Shown: positions 35,171 to 43,594, counted from the stretch's first letter. The stretch: 64,000 nt of DNA from Saccharopolyspora erythraea (GCF_018141105.1 NZ_CP054839.1:5146001-5210000); one strand, 5' to 3'. The notes: generated by a model not told the origin, from the sequence alone. Made by a program: numbers and translations.

Positions 35171-35231
35171 AACAGCACCTCCGGGAATCCGGGTCCGCGC
35201 GGGGCTTTTCCGCGTGCGGCGAGGACGAGCG

Positions 35232-36083
35232 TCATGCGCCGGGCCGGCCCCCGGCGTCCGGTGAACCCGCGGCCTCACGGCCCCGTCCCGGCGGACCGGC
35301 GAAGGCCTGCGCGATGCCCAGCCACTGGCGGGCCTGCTCCCCCGTGGCCGTCAGCGCGGTGTCGGAGGGATGCCTGCGCTGGGTCACGACCAGGCAGAAG
35401 TCCAGTGCCGGGCCGCGCACCACCTGCGCCGCGTCCTCGGGTCCCCAGCCCCACCGCTCGCCGCCCGGCCCAATCAGCTCCACCCGGAACTCCTCGGCGG
35501 GCGGCCGGATTCCGTTCACCGCGTAGGCGAAGTCACGAGTTCGCACGCCGAGCATCGCGATGTGGCGCAACCTGTCGGTGGGTTCGCGCCGCGCTCCCAG
35601 CGCGTCGGCGACGTCCTGGCCGTGGGCCCAGGTCTCCATCAGCCGTGCGGTCACCATCGACGGGACTCCCATCGGCGGGCCGAACCACGGCAGGCGCGTG
35701 CCGCCGGGGCAGGCCGCCAGCAGCACCGCCAGTTCCGCTTGCCCGGAACGCCAGCGCGCGAGCAGCGCGGCGGGGTCCTCCCGCGCGCCGCGCGCCGCCG
35801 CGTCGTCCACCTCGCGCGCGAGCTCGGCCGCGTTCTCCAGCGCGGCCTGGAAAGCCTCCGGATCGCGCACGGCCAGCACGGCCTGCTCGTCGGTCCACGC
35901 CAGGTGCGCGACCTGGTGCGCGATCGTCCATCCCGGTGCGGGTGTCGCCCGACGCCACTCGGCGGGATCGAGCCCCGCCACCAGGGCGTCGAAGTCGGCG
36001 GTCTCGGCGCGCAGGTCGGCGAGCAGCCGCTCGGTCAGGTCGGACCCGGACGAAACGCGTTCCCGCCGCTCACCGCTGTGCAT
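35232..36083 (-). CDS. TIGR03084-type / mycothiol-dependent maleylpyruvate isomerase-like metal-binding protein
   Basis: A 283-residue DinB-like four-helix protein. The metal-site histidines fall in GWTIAHQVAHLAWTDEQA and METWAHGQDVADAL, and a C-terminal SCP2-like region includes VELIGPGGERW and LDFCLVVTQRRH. Family members bind a divalent metal; some use mycothiol. I start at ATG 36083; upstream starts (36119) run into a palindromic operator. Downstream is an acyl-CoA dehydrogenase, and the pair is likely one operon. The reaction is unknown. Confidence 0.8.
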   Translation of the reverse strand: MHSGERRERVSSGSDLTERLLADLRAETADFDALVAGLDPAEWRRATPAPGWTIAHQVAHLAWTDEQAVLAVRDPEAFQAALENAAELAREVDDAAARGAREDPAALLARWRSGQAELAVLLAACPGGTRLPWFGPPMGVPSMVTARLMETWAHGQDVADALGARREPTDRLRHIAMLGVRTRDFAYAVNGIRPPAEEFRVELIGPGGERWGWGPEDAAQVVRGPALDFCLVVTQRRHPSDTALTATGEQARQWLGIAQAFAGPPGRGREAAGSPDAGGRPGA

Positions 36084-36117
36084 GCGCTCATCGTGGCACC
36101 GGCGCCGAACCAAAAGC

Positions 36118-36135
36118 AAGCAGTCATGATTGCTT
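36118..36135. promoter_or_regulatory. Near-perfect 18-bp palindrome AAGCAGTCATGATTGCTT
   Basis: It reads as AAGCA(A/G)TCATGA(C/T)TGCTT on both strands, with a single mismatched pair. It sits 35 bp upstream of the TIGR03084-type gene start, where an operator would be expected. The AT-rich flank TTTTTTAAT suggests an overlapping promoter. Confidence 0.55.
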
Positions 36136-36152
36136 TTTTAATGGACGCAGAA

Positions 36153-36183
36153 GAGGCCGCCGGCCGAACCGGCCGGCGGCCTC
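36153..36183 (-). terminator. 14-bp-stem terminator hairpin
   Basis: GAGGCCGCCGGCCG (36153-36166) pairs with CGGCCGGCGGCCTC (36170-36183) around an AAC loop. It lies 29 bp downstream of the small secreted protein gene on the minus strand. Confidence 0.82.
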
Positions 36184-36211
36184 CCATGGTGACCGGTGCC
36201 GAGCGCGGGGC

Positions 36212-36424
36212 TCAGTGGTGCCAGGAAGCCTTGATCACGGGGTGGCCGTCGAAGTGGCCGCCCCAGCACATCAGGCGGCCACCCTCGAACTTGATCGGAG
36301 CGCCACCGCTGAGGACGCAGTCCCACCCCCTCACCGCGAATCCGGCGTGGGCGGGCCCGGCGGCGACCGCCAGGCCAGCCGCGGCGATGGCCCCGGCGAC
36401 GATGATCCTCTTCACAGTGCGCAT
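36212..36424 (-). CDS. Small secreted protein
   Basis: Seventy residues: a 28-residue signal peptide (MRTVKRIIVAGAIAAAGLAV...AHA) followed by a mature part of about 42 residues with two cysteines (WDCVLSGG and LMCWGGHF) that can form one disulphide, ending in WHH. ATG 36424 has AGGGCGAGC 4 bases upstream, a better start than the in-frame ATG at 36493. It has its own terminator. Function unknown; the family is not recognised. Confidence 0.78.
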   Translation of the reverse strand: MRTVKRIIVAGAIAAAGLAVAAGPAHAGFAVRGWDCVLSGGAPIKFEGGRLMCWGGHFDGHPVIKASWHH

Positions 36425-36822
36425 GTGTGCTCGCCCTTCCCGTTTGAACATCACGGAACTGCTGTGCCACGAGCAGGGTTGATGATGTTGCACCCGCTCG
36501 CATGCCGGGGCGCTCTGCTGTGTGTCATCCCTGCAGGGTGAGCCCTGTTTTCGTCACCCTCAGCGCACACACGAGCAGCCGAGGATCACGAACGAGGTTG
36601 CGGGGCAACGCATGAGGTGCGGTCCCATCGCGGCACGACACCGGAAAGTGGCCGCCGGCAGTCCGGCCTCAGCACGATCGTGGAAGCGGCACCGGACCTC
36701 GACGACATGGCGGCACCGGGCACCGGAAGCCGTTCGGGCACCGGCCGCGGCGGTTTCCTAGGATTCCGGCGGAGGACGTTGGCCGAACCGCCTCCACCAC
36801 GAGCGACGAAGGAGCGAGATCG
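36425..36822. other. Intergenic region
   Basis: About 400 bp between the divergent small secreted gene and the ABM-domain gene. No open frame here has believable protein content, and no strong repeat is seen. Confidence 0.55.
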
Positions 36823-37155
36823 ATGATCTTCATCACCGCGAGGTTCCGGGTGCTGTCCGAGCACGCCGACCGCTGGCCCGAGATCGCGGGCGACTTCACC
36901 CGCGCGACCCGCGCCGAGGCCGGCTGCCTGTGGTTCGACTGGTCCCGCAGCATCGAGAACCCCGACGAGTACGTGCTCGTCGAGGCGTTCCGCGACGACG
37001 AGGCGGGGGCCGAGCACGTGCAGTCCGACCACTTCAAGCAGGCGCAGCAGACCCTGCCGCAGTACCTGGCCGAGACGCCGCGGGTGATCAACACGACGAT
37101 CCCGCAGCAGGACTGGTCGGTGCTCGGCGAGATGACCGTGCCCGAGCGGGGCTGA
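36823..37155 (+). CDS. Antibiotic biosynthesis monooxygenase (ABM)-domain protein, putative quinol monooxygenase
   Basis: A 110-residue dimeric ferredoxin-like ABM protein (YgiN type). The family core is MIFITARFRVLSEH, EAGCLWFDWSRSIENPDEYVLVEAFRD and HVQSDHFKQ. Such proteins act on quinols or other small aromatics, often without cofactor. GGAGCG lies about 7 bases before ATG 36823. It stands alone; the substrate is unknown. Confidence 0.87.
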   Translation: MIFITARFRVLSEHADRWPEIAGDFTRATRAEAGCLWFDWSRSIENPDEYVLVEAFRDDEAGAEHVQSDHFKQAQQTLPQYLAETPRVINTTIPQQDWSVLGEMTVPERG

Positions 37156-37295
37156 CCCGTCCCTCGCGCGCTCCGCCCGTGGTGCCCGCCCGGGCCCCAC
37201 GGCGGTCGCCGCGCCCATCCGCAGGAGGCCCCGGCGGGCCACCACCACCCCGGGCCGATCGGACCACGGCCGCCCGAGTGATCGATCCCACCAAA

Positions 37296-37321
37296 CCACT
37301 GTGGACAGCACCACTGTGGAC
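37296..37321. repeat. Direct repeat of CCACTGTGGAC
   Basis: Two identical 11-bp copies (37296-37306 and 37311-37321) lie 4 bp apart, upstream of the riboswitch. Related CCACAGTGG sequences occur at 53494 and 53568. Confidence 0.6.
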
Positions 37322-37494
37322 TTCTCGCGCCGCCCACTCTCATAGTGCTACTCCGCGAACTTCTAGCCCGTTCGGACTAACGTCAGTCCGCCGGAAGGCC
37401 CATCAAGTGCGCGTTCGGACAAGGGCGTGATCTGCGACCGCTGCCCTTGACAGCCCGGGCGGCCTGCTGCAAACGTCTTCGCGAGTTTCTCACC

Positions 37495-37640
37495 GCGACG
37501 GCGGACAGGAAGCCGGTGCGACTCCGGCACGGTCCCGCCACTGTGAATGGGGAGCCACCGCCACCGCGCCACTGCCGTGCAACCGGTGGGAAGGCTGGCG
37601 GAAGGCGACGATCCATGAGTCAGGAGACTGGCGCCGTCGT
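37495..37640 (+). ncRNA. Cobalamin (B12) riboswitch
   Basis: The conserved aptamer core is unmistakable: GGAAGCCGGTGCGACTCCGG (37508-37527), the CCCGCCACTGTGA B12 box (37534-37546), GGGAAGGC (37588-37595), GACGATCC (37607-37614) and AGTCAGGAGACTGGC (37618-37632). CGACGGCG (37496-37503) and CGCCGTCG (37632-37639) form a perfect closing helix. The aptamer senses adenosyl- or other cobalamins and normally lowers expression when B12 is plentiful. It lies on the strand of, and upstream of, a seven-gene transport/biosynthesis operon. No obvious intrinsic terminator follows, so control of translation or Rho-dependent termination is likely. Confidence 0.94.
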
Positions 37641-37683
37641 GCCGATTCGTACGGGGTCGCGGAGCCCCGGAGGAGGTACCGAG

Positions 37684-37800
37684 GTGCTGCTGCACTGCAC
37701 GCACGTCACCGGCCGACACCGCCGCCGTGGCGTCTCCACCGCTCGAGGCACGACGCGTCCACGTGCGTCGTCCGGAGGAACCACGCCTTCCAGGGCGTGA
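37684..37800 (+). CDS. Putative 38-codon leader peptide between riboswitch and operon
   Basis: GTG 37684 follows GGAGGAGG by 7 bases, the best ribosome site in the leader. The frame is VLLHCTHVTGRHRRRG and so on to TGA 37800, rich in R, T and S. It starts 44 bases after the aptamer and ends 68 bases before the first structural gene. It could be a translated leader through which the riboswitch acts on downstream genes, or it could be non-functional. No homologue is recognised. Confidence 0.35.
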   Translation: MLLHCTHVTGRHRRRGVSTARGTTRPRASSGGTTPSRA

Positions 37801-37868
37801 TCCCCTCCTTCGTCCGCCCGTCGGCGGATTTCCACCCGACTCCGGATCTCTCACACGTGGAGACACCC

Positions 37869-38738
37869 GTGCCTGCTGGCATCGCATCCCCTGCTCGCGC
37901 GCCCGAACACGCCGCGCTGACCGCGCTGATCGACCGGGCCCGCGCCGACGACGAACGGCGCGCGGCCGACCTGCGAACCGAGCAGGCCCGGATCTCGGTC
38001 GCTTTCCTGACCGTCCAAAGTGCACAACACGCCGGAAGGCGCTCGGGCTACGCCAACTTCGTGCTGAGCGTGCGGGTAGGCAACGCGGTCGGTTCCTGCG
38101 CCGTCGAAGCCGGCGAGGCGGATTCGCTCGACGTGGGCGATCTCGCCGGCCGCACCGTCACCGAGCTGCTCGGGCACCGCCAGGCGCCGGTCCGGGTCGC
38201 CGTGCTCGACGCCTACCTGGCCTGGCTGCAACCGCACTCCCAGCACCCGAGGTCCAGCCTCGTGCACGTCCCTGCCGGTACCTCGCTGGAGAAGTCGGTG
38301 GCCAGGGCCCGCGCGGTGGCCGACCTGGTGCCCGTGCGGCCGGGCGGCGCGGTCGCGGTGATCGGGGTGGTGAACTCGCTGCTCGCCGCGCTCGGCGAAC
38401 GCGGCGCGCACCGCGTCCCGTGTGACCTGCGCGGCGGGACGACCGAGTGGGGCGAGCCGGTCACGACCGACCACCGCGAGGCGATCTCCCGCGCCGACGC
38501 GGTGCTCGCCTCGGGGATGGTCCTGGGCAACGGGACCTTCGACGAGATCTCCGCGCTGTGCCGGGAACGCGGGCTTGCGCTGGTCGTGTTCGCCCAGACC
38601 GGGAGCGCGGTGTTGCGGGAGCTGGTCGGCACCCACGTGCACGCGCTGTCGGCCGAGCCCTACCCGTTCTTCTGGCTCACCGGCGACGGCACCGACATCC
38701 ACACCTACGTGGCCCAGGGCGGTGATGCGACGTGCTGA
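37869..38738 (+). CDS. DUF4213/DUF364 putative heavy-metal-chelation protein
   Basis: A 289-residue protein. The N-terminal part (about 15-115, with SVAFLTVQSAQHAGRRSGYANFVLSVRVG and VTELLGHRQAPVRVAVLDAYLA) fits DUF4213. The rest (RPGGAVAVIGVVNSLLAAL, ISRADAVLASGMVLGNGTFDEI, LVVFAQTGSAVL) fits the Rossmann-like DUF364, annotated as putative heavy-metal chelation. I take GTG 37869 because GGAG lies 6 bases upstream; GTG 37857 is possible. Its TGA overlaps the next start. B12-riboswitch control suggests work on cobalt or a cobalt ligand, either as a metallochaperone or in ligand biosynthesis. Its biochemical role is unknown. Confidence 0.83.
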   Translation: MPAGIASPARAPEHAALTALIDRARADDERRAADLRTEQARISVAFLTVQSAQHAGRRSGYANFVLSVRVGNAVGSCAVEAGEADSLDVGDLAGRTVTELLGHRQAPVRVAVLDAYLAWLQPHSQHPRSSLVHVPAGTSLEKSVARARAVADLVPVRPGGAVAVIGVVNSLLAALGERGAHRVPCDLRGGTTEWGEPVTTDHREAISRADAVLASGMVLGNGTFDEISALCRERGLALVVFAQTGSAVLRELVGTHVHALSAEPYPFFWLTGDGTDIHTYVAQGGDATC

Positions 38739-39844
38739 CCGCTCGAGCCGACGTGCGCGGCGGGGCCAGGTGCGCCTCGGTCCTGGACCTCATCGGCGAC
38801 ACCCCGGTCCTGCGGGTCGACACGCCGCTGCCTCACCCCCACCCCGGTTTCTGGGCGAAGCTGGAGGGTTTCGCGCCGGGCGGGATGAAGGCCAGGGCCG
38901 CGCTGTCGCTGCTGCGGGGCGCCCGGCGCCGGGGCGAGCTGCGCCCGGGTGGCGCGGTGGTCGAGTCGACCAGCGGCACGCTGGGCATCGGGCTCGCCTG
39001 CGTCGGCACCGCGCTGGGACATCCGGTCGTGATCGTCGCCGACCGCGAGCTCGACGGGATGACCGCGGCACTCCTGCGCGCCCACGGCGCCCGGGTCGAG
39101 ATCGTGACCGAACCGCATCCGGTCGGCGGATGGCAGCGCGCCCGCCGCGAACGCGTGGCGCGACTGCTCGCCGAACTCCCCGGCGCCTACTGGCCCGACC
39201 AGTACAACAACCCCGACAACCCGGCCGGGTACCGCGGTCTGGGCGAGGAACTGGTGCAGCAGTTCGACCAGCTGGACGCGGTGGTGTGCAGCGTCGGCAC
39301 CGGCGGGCACAGCGCGGGGATAGCGCCGGTCGTGCGCGCGCGGTGGCCGCACGTGCGCATCGTCGGGGTGGACTCGGTCGGCTCCACGGTGTTCGGCCAG
39401 GACGCCGCGCGGCGGCTGATGCGCGGGCTGGGCAGCAGCATCCACCCGGGCAACGTCGACTACGACATCTTCGACGAAGTGCACTGGATCGGACCGGCCG
39501 AAGCCGCCGACTCCTGCCGCAGGCTCGCCGCCGGGGCGTTCGTCACCGGCGGCTGGAGCACCGGAGCGGTGGCGATGGCCGCCGCGTGGTGCGCCCGGGA
39601 GCTGGGCTCGGACCGGGTCTGCGGGGTCTTCCCCGACGGGCCGCACCGCTACTGGCAGTCGATCTACGCCGACGACTACCTCGCCGAGCACCACCTGGGC
39701 GCCCCGGTCACCGAACCGCTCGACGACGCCGGACCGCACTCGGCCCTCGGCTGGGTGCGCACCGGCAAGGTCGTCGACCCCTGTTCCCTGCGCTCCGCCG
39801 AGGGGCTGCCCTGCACCGTGTGCGGAGAGGAGGACGCGCTGTGA
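38732..39844 (+). CDS. Cysteine synthase-like PLP-dependent enzyme
   Basis: A 370-residue fold-type II PLP enzyme (cysteine synthase/cystathionine beta-synthase/SbnA-like). The Schiff-base lysine is K53 in GFAPGGMKARAAL. The substrate loop reads TSGTLG (80-85) instead of the usual TSGNTG, and the phosphate loop is VGTGGHSAG. A C-terminal extension ends in C-x8-C-x2-C (VDPCSLRSAEGLPCTVCGEE), not typical of cysteine synthases. GTG 38732 overlaps the upstream stop by 7 bases. In metallophore pathways related enzymes make 2,3-diaminopropionate or join amino acids by beta-replacement. Here it may build a cobalt-binding small molecule; ordinary cysteine synthesis is unlikely given B12 control. Confidence 0.85.
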   Translation: MLTARADVRGGARCASVLDLIGDTPVLRVDTPLPHPHPGFWAKLEGFAPGGMKARAALSLLRGARRRGELRPGGAVVESTSGTLGIGLACVGTALGHPVVIVADRELDGMTAALLRAHGARVEIVTEPHPVGGWQRARRERVARLLAELPGAYWPDQYNNPDNPAGYRGLGEELVQQFDQLDAVVCSVGTGGHSAGIAPVVRARWPHVRIVGVDSVGSTVFGQDAARRLMRGLGSSIHPGNVDYDIFDEVHWIGPAEAADSCRRLAAGAFVTGGWSTGAVAMAAAWCARELGSDRVCGVFPDGPHRYWQSIYADDYLAEHHLGAPVTEPLDDAGPHSALGWVRTGKVVDPCSLRSAEGLPCTVCGEEDAL

Positions 39845-41130
39845 ACACCAGCGAGTTCCGGCGGCTCTCGCCCGCCTCCAAGCTGCTGGTGGTCAACCAG
39901 TTCGGCATCAACGTGGGCTTCTACATGCTCATGCCGTTCCTGGCCGCCTACATGAGCCACAACCTCGGCTACGGCGCCGCGGTGGTCGGCCTGGTGCTGG
40001 GCGTGCGCAACCTGAGCCAGCAGGGGATGTTCCTGCTCGGTGGCACCGCCGCCGACCGGCTCGGCTGCCGGCCGATGATCATCACCGGCTGCGCGCTGCG
40101 GGTGCTGGCCTTCGGGCTGTTCAGCGTGCTGACCTCGCTGCCCGGGCTGTTCGCGGCGGCCATGCTCACCGGGCTGGCGGGCGCGCTGTTCAACCCCGCC
40201 GTGCGCACCTACCTGATGCACGAGGCGGGAGAACGGCGCGCCGAGACCTTCGCCGTGTTCAACGTGTTCGCCCACGCGGGCACGCTCGTCGGTCCGCTGC
40301 TGGGCGCCGCGCTGCTGCGGGTCGACTTCCGGCTGATCGCGGTCGTGGCGTGCGTCGCGTTCGCGGTGCTGACGATCGCGCAGGCCGTCGTGCTCCCCCA
40401 CCGCGAGGTCGAGCCCCAGCGCCAGAGCGTGCTGGGCAGCTGGCGCACCGTCGTGGCCAACCGCAGGTTCCTGGCGTTCACGCTGGCGCTGTCGGCGTAC
40501 TTCGGGCTCTACAACCAGCTCTACCTCTCGCTGCCGCTGGAGGCGCAGCGCGTCTCCGGGCTGAGCGAGGCGGTAGCGGTGGTCTTCGCGGTCTCCACGC
40601 TGATCGGCGTCCTCGGCCAGGTGCGCATCACGCGGTGGTGCAGGCAGAGGTGGAGCGCGGGCCGCTCGGTCGCCATCGGGCTGACGTGCATGGGCGTTTC
40701 CTTCGTGCCGGTGATGCTGACCGGTCCGCTGCTGCCGGTGCGGGCGAGCGGCGAGCTCGACTGGGCCGCGACCGCCGCTGTGTGCGTGCCGGTGCTGCTG
40801 ACCACCGCGCTGTTCACCGTCGGGATGGCGATCACCAACCCGTTCGCGATGGAACTGCTGCCGCTGGTGGGCAGCGAGCGGCTGGCGGGGACCTACTACG
40901 GCTTCTACTACCTCGTCTCCAGCGTGGTCGCGGCCGGGGTCGGCTGGCTGGCCGGGGCGCTGCTCGACCTCACCGGCGAGACGGCGCTGGCCTGGTCGCC
41001 GTGGCTGGCGCTGCTCGTGGTCGGGCTGGCCGGCGGCGCGGGTGCGGCGCTGATGGAACGACGCGGCCTGCTCGGCCGCACCGAGCGGGCCGAACCGGTG
41101 CCCGCGACGACCCGGGAGGGGACGGCGTAG
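39841..41130 (+). CDS. MFS transporter, drug/metallophore exporter-like
   Basis: A 429-residue 12-helix major facilitator of the MdtH/DHA1-like kind: GTAADRLGCRPMI is the loop 2-3 motif and NPAVRTYLMHEAGERRAETFAVFNVFAHAGTLVGPLLGA spans helices 4-5. GTG 39841 overlaps the PLP gene stop (GTGA). Enclosed between biosynthesis-like genes and a peptide/nickel-type importer under one B12 riboswitch, it best fits export of a metal chelator, as CntE does for staphylopine. Direct cobalt or drug transport is an alternative. Confidence 0.87.
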   Translation: MNTSEFRRLSPASKLLVVNQFGINVGFYMLMPFLAAYMSHNLGYGAAVVGLVLGVRNLSQQGMFLLGGTAADRLGCRPMIITGCALRVLAFGLFSVLTSLPGLFAAAMLTGLAGALFNPAVRTYLMHEAGERRAETFAVFNVFAHAGTLVGPLLGAALLRVDFRLIAVVACVAFAVLTIAQAVVLPHREVEPQRQSVLGSWRTVVANRRFLAFTLALSAYFGLYNQLYLSLPLEAQRVSGLSEAVAVVFAVSTLIGVLGQVRITRWCRQRWSAGRSVAIGLTCMGVSFVPVMLTGPLLPVRASGELDWAATAAVCVPVLLTTALFTVGMAITNPFAMELLPLVGSERLAGTYYGFYYLVSSVVAAGVGWLAGALLDLTGETALAWSPWLALLVVGLAGGAGAALMERRGLLGRTERAEPVPATTREGTA

Positions 41131-42647
41131 TGCTTCGCTTCGATCGACGGACCGCGCTCAAGGCCGCGCTCGGCGCGGTCGCCGCCGCGCCGCTGGCCGC
41201 CTGCGGTGCGGCGGGCGCGCCTGACGGGCGGTTGCGGGTGGCGTTCCCCACCGCCGGGGCCAAGGAGACGCTCGACCCGCACACCAGCTCCCTGTTCGTC
41301 GACCAGGCGCGGGCGAAGGCGCTGTTCGACACGCTCGTCGGCTACGCCGACGACATGAGCCCGGTACCGCGCCTGGCCGAGTCGTGGGAGCCCGACGCCA
41401 CCGGCACCCGGTGGTCGGTCCGGCTGCGCGCCGCCCGGTTCCACGACAACCGGCCCGTCACCGCCGACGACGTGCTCTACAGCTACCGCCGTGTCGCCGA
41501 CCCGGCCACGGGCTCGCCCGCGGCGCGGCAGTTCGCCGGGGTCGACTTCGGTGCGAGCCGCGTGCGCTCGGCCACCGAGCTGGAACTGGTGCTGCGGGAG
41601 CCGAACTTCGAGTTCCCCTCGGCCTGGGGCGCTCCCGCCACCGAGATCGTGCCCGCGGGCACGACCGGATTCTCCGCGCCGGTCGGCTCCGGGCCCTTCC
41701 GGTTCAAGTCGTTCCAGCCCGGCGGCTCGACCGTCCTCGCCCGCTTCGACGGGTACTGGGAGGGTGCGCCGACTCCGCCCGAGCTGGAGTTCGTGCCGGT
41801 CAACGAGGAGAGCGCGCGGGTTGCGGCGCTGCTGTCCGGCCAGGTGCACTACGCCCACGACGTCAGCGCGAACTCGGCCACGCTGCTGGGGCGCGACTCG
41901 CGCACCCGCGTGCTCGCCGCGACCGGCGGGACGATGCAGGCGGTGGCGCTGAAGGTCGACCGGCCTCCGTTCGACGATCCGCGCCTGGTGCGCGCGATCG
42001 TGTCCGGTGTGGACAGACGCGCGCTGGTCGACGTGGTGCTGAGCGGTCACGGCAAGCCCGGCAACGACCTGTTCGGCATGGGGCTGGAGTACTACCCGCA
42101 GGATCTGCCTCCCCGCGAACGCGATGTCGAGCTCGCACGCTCACTGGTGCGGGAGGCCGGCGCGGAGGGCCTGGCCTTCGACCTGCACACCAGCGCGGCC
42201 GACCCCTACTTCGAGTCGGCGGCGATCCTGCTCTCCCAGCAGCTCGCCGAGATCGGCCTGCGGGCGGCCCCGCGCGTGGGGCCGTCGGAGACCTACTTCT
42301 CCGACATCAAGAAGATCGGCACCGCCGCCCACACCAGGACCGCTCCCCTGCCGCTGCCCGCGTTCCTGGAACAGCGCATGCGCGGAACCGCCGGGAGCAA
42401 CAACTACACCGGCTACCGCTCGGCGGAGTTCGACGCCCTGTTCTCCCGCGCGATGGGCTCGCCCGGCGAAGCCGATCGCAGCCGGCTTTTCGCCGACGCC
42501 CAGCGGCTCGCGCGTGACCAGAGCGGTCTGCTGGTGTGGGGGTTCAGCGACTGGAACGTGGCGGTCTCCAGTTCGGTCGGCGGGCTGCGCCCGGCACCGC
42601 CGAACTCGCTGGACTGGGCGCGCTTCGACCGCGCGGTCGTGGGCTGA
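41130..42647 (+). CDS. ABC transporter substrate-binding lipoprotein (peptide/nickel family, SBP_bac_5)
   Basis: A 505-residue extracytoplasmic solute-binding protein of the OppA/NikA/CntA family. R6-R7 begins a twin-arginine-like signal, and the lipobox LAAC places the lipidated cysteine at C25. Family segments are visible: LAESWEPDATGTRWSVRLRAARFHDN, PVTADDVLYSYRRV and GSGPFRFKSFQPGG. GTG 41130 shares a base with the MFS stop. It would capture a metal-chelate complex outside the membrane. The ligand cannot be read; B12 control suggests a cobalt chelate. Confidence 0.9.
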   Translation: MLRFDRRTALKAALGAVAAAPLAACGAAGAPDGRLRVAFPTAGAKETLDPHTSSLFVDQARAKALFDTLVGYADDMSPVPRLAESWEPDATGTRWSVRLRAARFHDNRPVTADDVLYSYRRVADPATGSPAARQFAGVDFGASRVRSATELELVLREPNFEFPSAWGAPATEIVPAGTTGFSAPVGSGPFRFKSFQPGGSTVLARFDGYWEGAPTPPELEFVPVNEESARVAALLSGQVHYAHDVSANSATLLGRDSRTRVLAATGGTMQAVALKVDRPPFDDPRLVRAIVSGVDRRALVDVVLSGHGKPGNDLFGMGLEYYPQDLPPRERDVELARSLVREAGAEGLAFDLHTSAADPYFESAAILLSQQLAEIGLRAAPRVGPSETYFSDIKKIGTAAHTRTAPLPLPAFLEQRMRGTAGSNNYTGYRSAEFDALFSRAMGSPGEADRSRLFADAQRLARDQSGLLVWGFSDWNVAVSSSVGGLRPAPPNSLDWARFDRAVVG

Positions 42648-43594
42648 TGGCGCTTGCCGCGCTGCGGCGCGCGGCCACCGCCGCCCTCCAGCTCGTCGCG
42701 GTGTCGGTGGCGGTGTTCGCGCTGACGTCGCTGCTACCCGGTGACACCGCGGTGGTGGTGCTGGGCGAGCACGCGACCGAGGAACAGCTCGCGGCACTGC
42801 GGGAGCGGATGCACCTGGACCGGCCACCGCTCGAACGCTTCGCGGCGTGGGCGGGCGGTCTGCTCCACGGCGATCTCGGCCGCTCGTCGCTCACCGGGCT
42901 CCCGGTCACCGAGGACATCGCGCGCGGGTTCACCACGACGGCGCTACTCGCGGTCGTGGCACTGGTCGTCGTGGTGCCGCTGGCGGTGGCGATCGGCGTG
43001 GCCGGCGGCCTGCGTCGCGGCTCGCTGCCGGACCGGGTGCTCAACAGCGCGGTGCTCCTGCTCAACTCGGTGCCGGAGTTCGCGCTGGCACTGCTGCTCG
43101 TGGGGCTTTTCGCGCTGCACCTCGCGTGGCTTCCGGCCACCGCCGCCGGTGCGTCGGGCTGGGAGCTGGCCGCCCAGCCGGCGTTGCTGGTGCTTCCCGT
43201 CAGCGTGCTGGTCGGCAAACAGCTCTGCGGTCTGGCGCGGCAGGTGCGAATCGGCGTCGCCGAAGCCGACGACGCGGAGTACGCGACGCACGTCCGATTC
43301 CACGGCCTGCCGGAGCGGACCGTGGTGCTGCGCCACGTGCTGCCCAACGCGATCGGCCCCGCGGTGCAGCAGCTGGCGAGGGTGGTCGACGGGCTGCTCG
43401 GCGGCGTGGTCGTCGTCGAGGCGGTGTTCGCGCTGCCGGGCATGGGCTCCGGCTTCGTCAACGCCGTCATGGCACGCGACCTGCCTTCGGTGCAGGCTTA
43501 CGCGCTGGTGTTCGCCGCCGTCACGATCGCGGTCAACATGCTCGCCGACATCGCCGCCAAGCGGCTCGTACCGCAACGGGAGGTGATGGCGTGA
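42647..43594 (+). CDS. ABC transporter permease (NikB/DppB-like)
   Basis: A 315-residue inner-membrane permease with an N-terminal SLLPGDTAVVVLGEHATEEQLAALRERMHLDRP signature typical of DppB/NikB and the EAA loop EYATHVRFHGLPERTVVLRHVLPNAI. Start and stop overlap both neighbours (TGATG and GTGA). It pairs with the next permease to form the importer channel. Confidence 0.92.
   Translation: MALAALRRAATAALQLVAVSVAVFALTSLLPGDTAVVVLGEHATEEQLAALRERMHLDRPPLERFAAWAGGLLHGDLGRSSLTGLPVTEDIARGFTTTALLAVVALVVVVPLAVAIGVAGGLRRGSLPDRVLNSAVLLLNSVPEFALALLLVGLFALHLAWLPATAAGASGWELAAQPALLVLPVSVLVGKQLCGLARQVRIGVAEADDAEYATHVRFHGLPERTVVLRHVLPNAIGPAVQQLARVVDGLLGGVVVVEAVFALPGMGSGFVNAVMARDLPSVQAYALVFAAVTIAVNMLADIAAKRLVPQREVMA

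Noticed and set aside
38422-39840. N-terminal extension of the operon's MFS protein
   Set aside because: The upstream part is antisense-like, R/P-rich and overlaps the PLP gene; GTG 39841 with stop overlap is the natural start.
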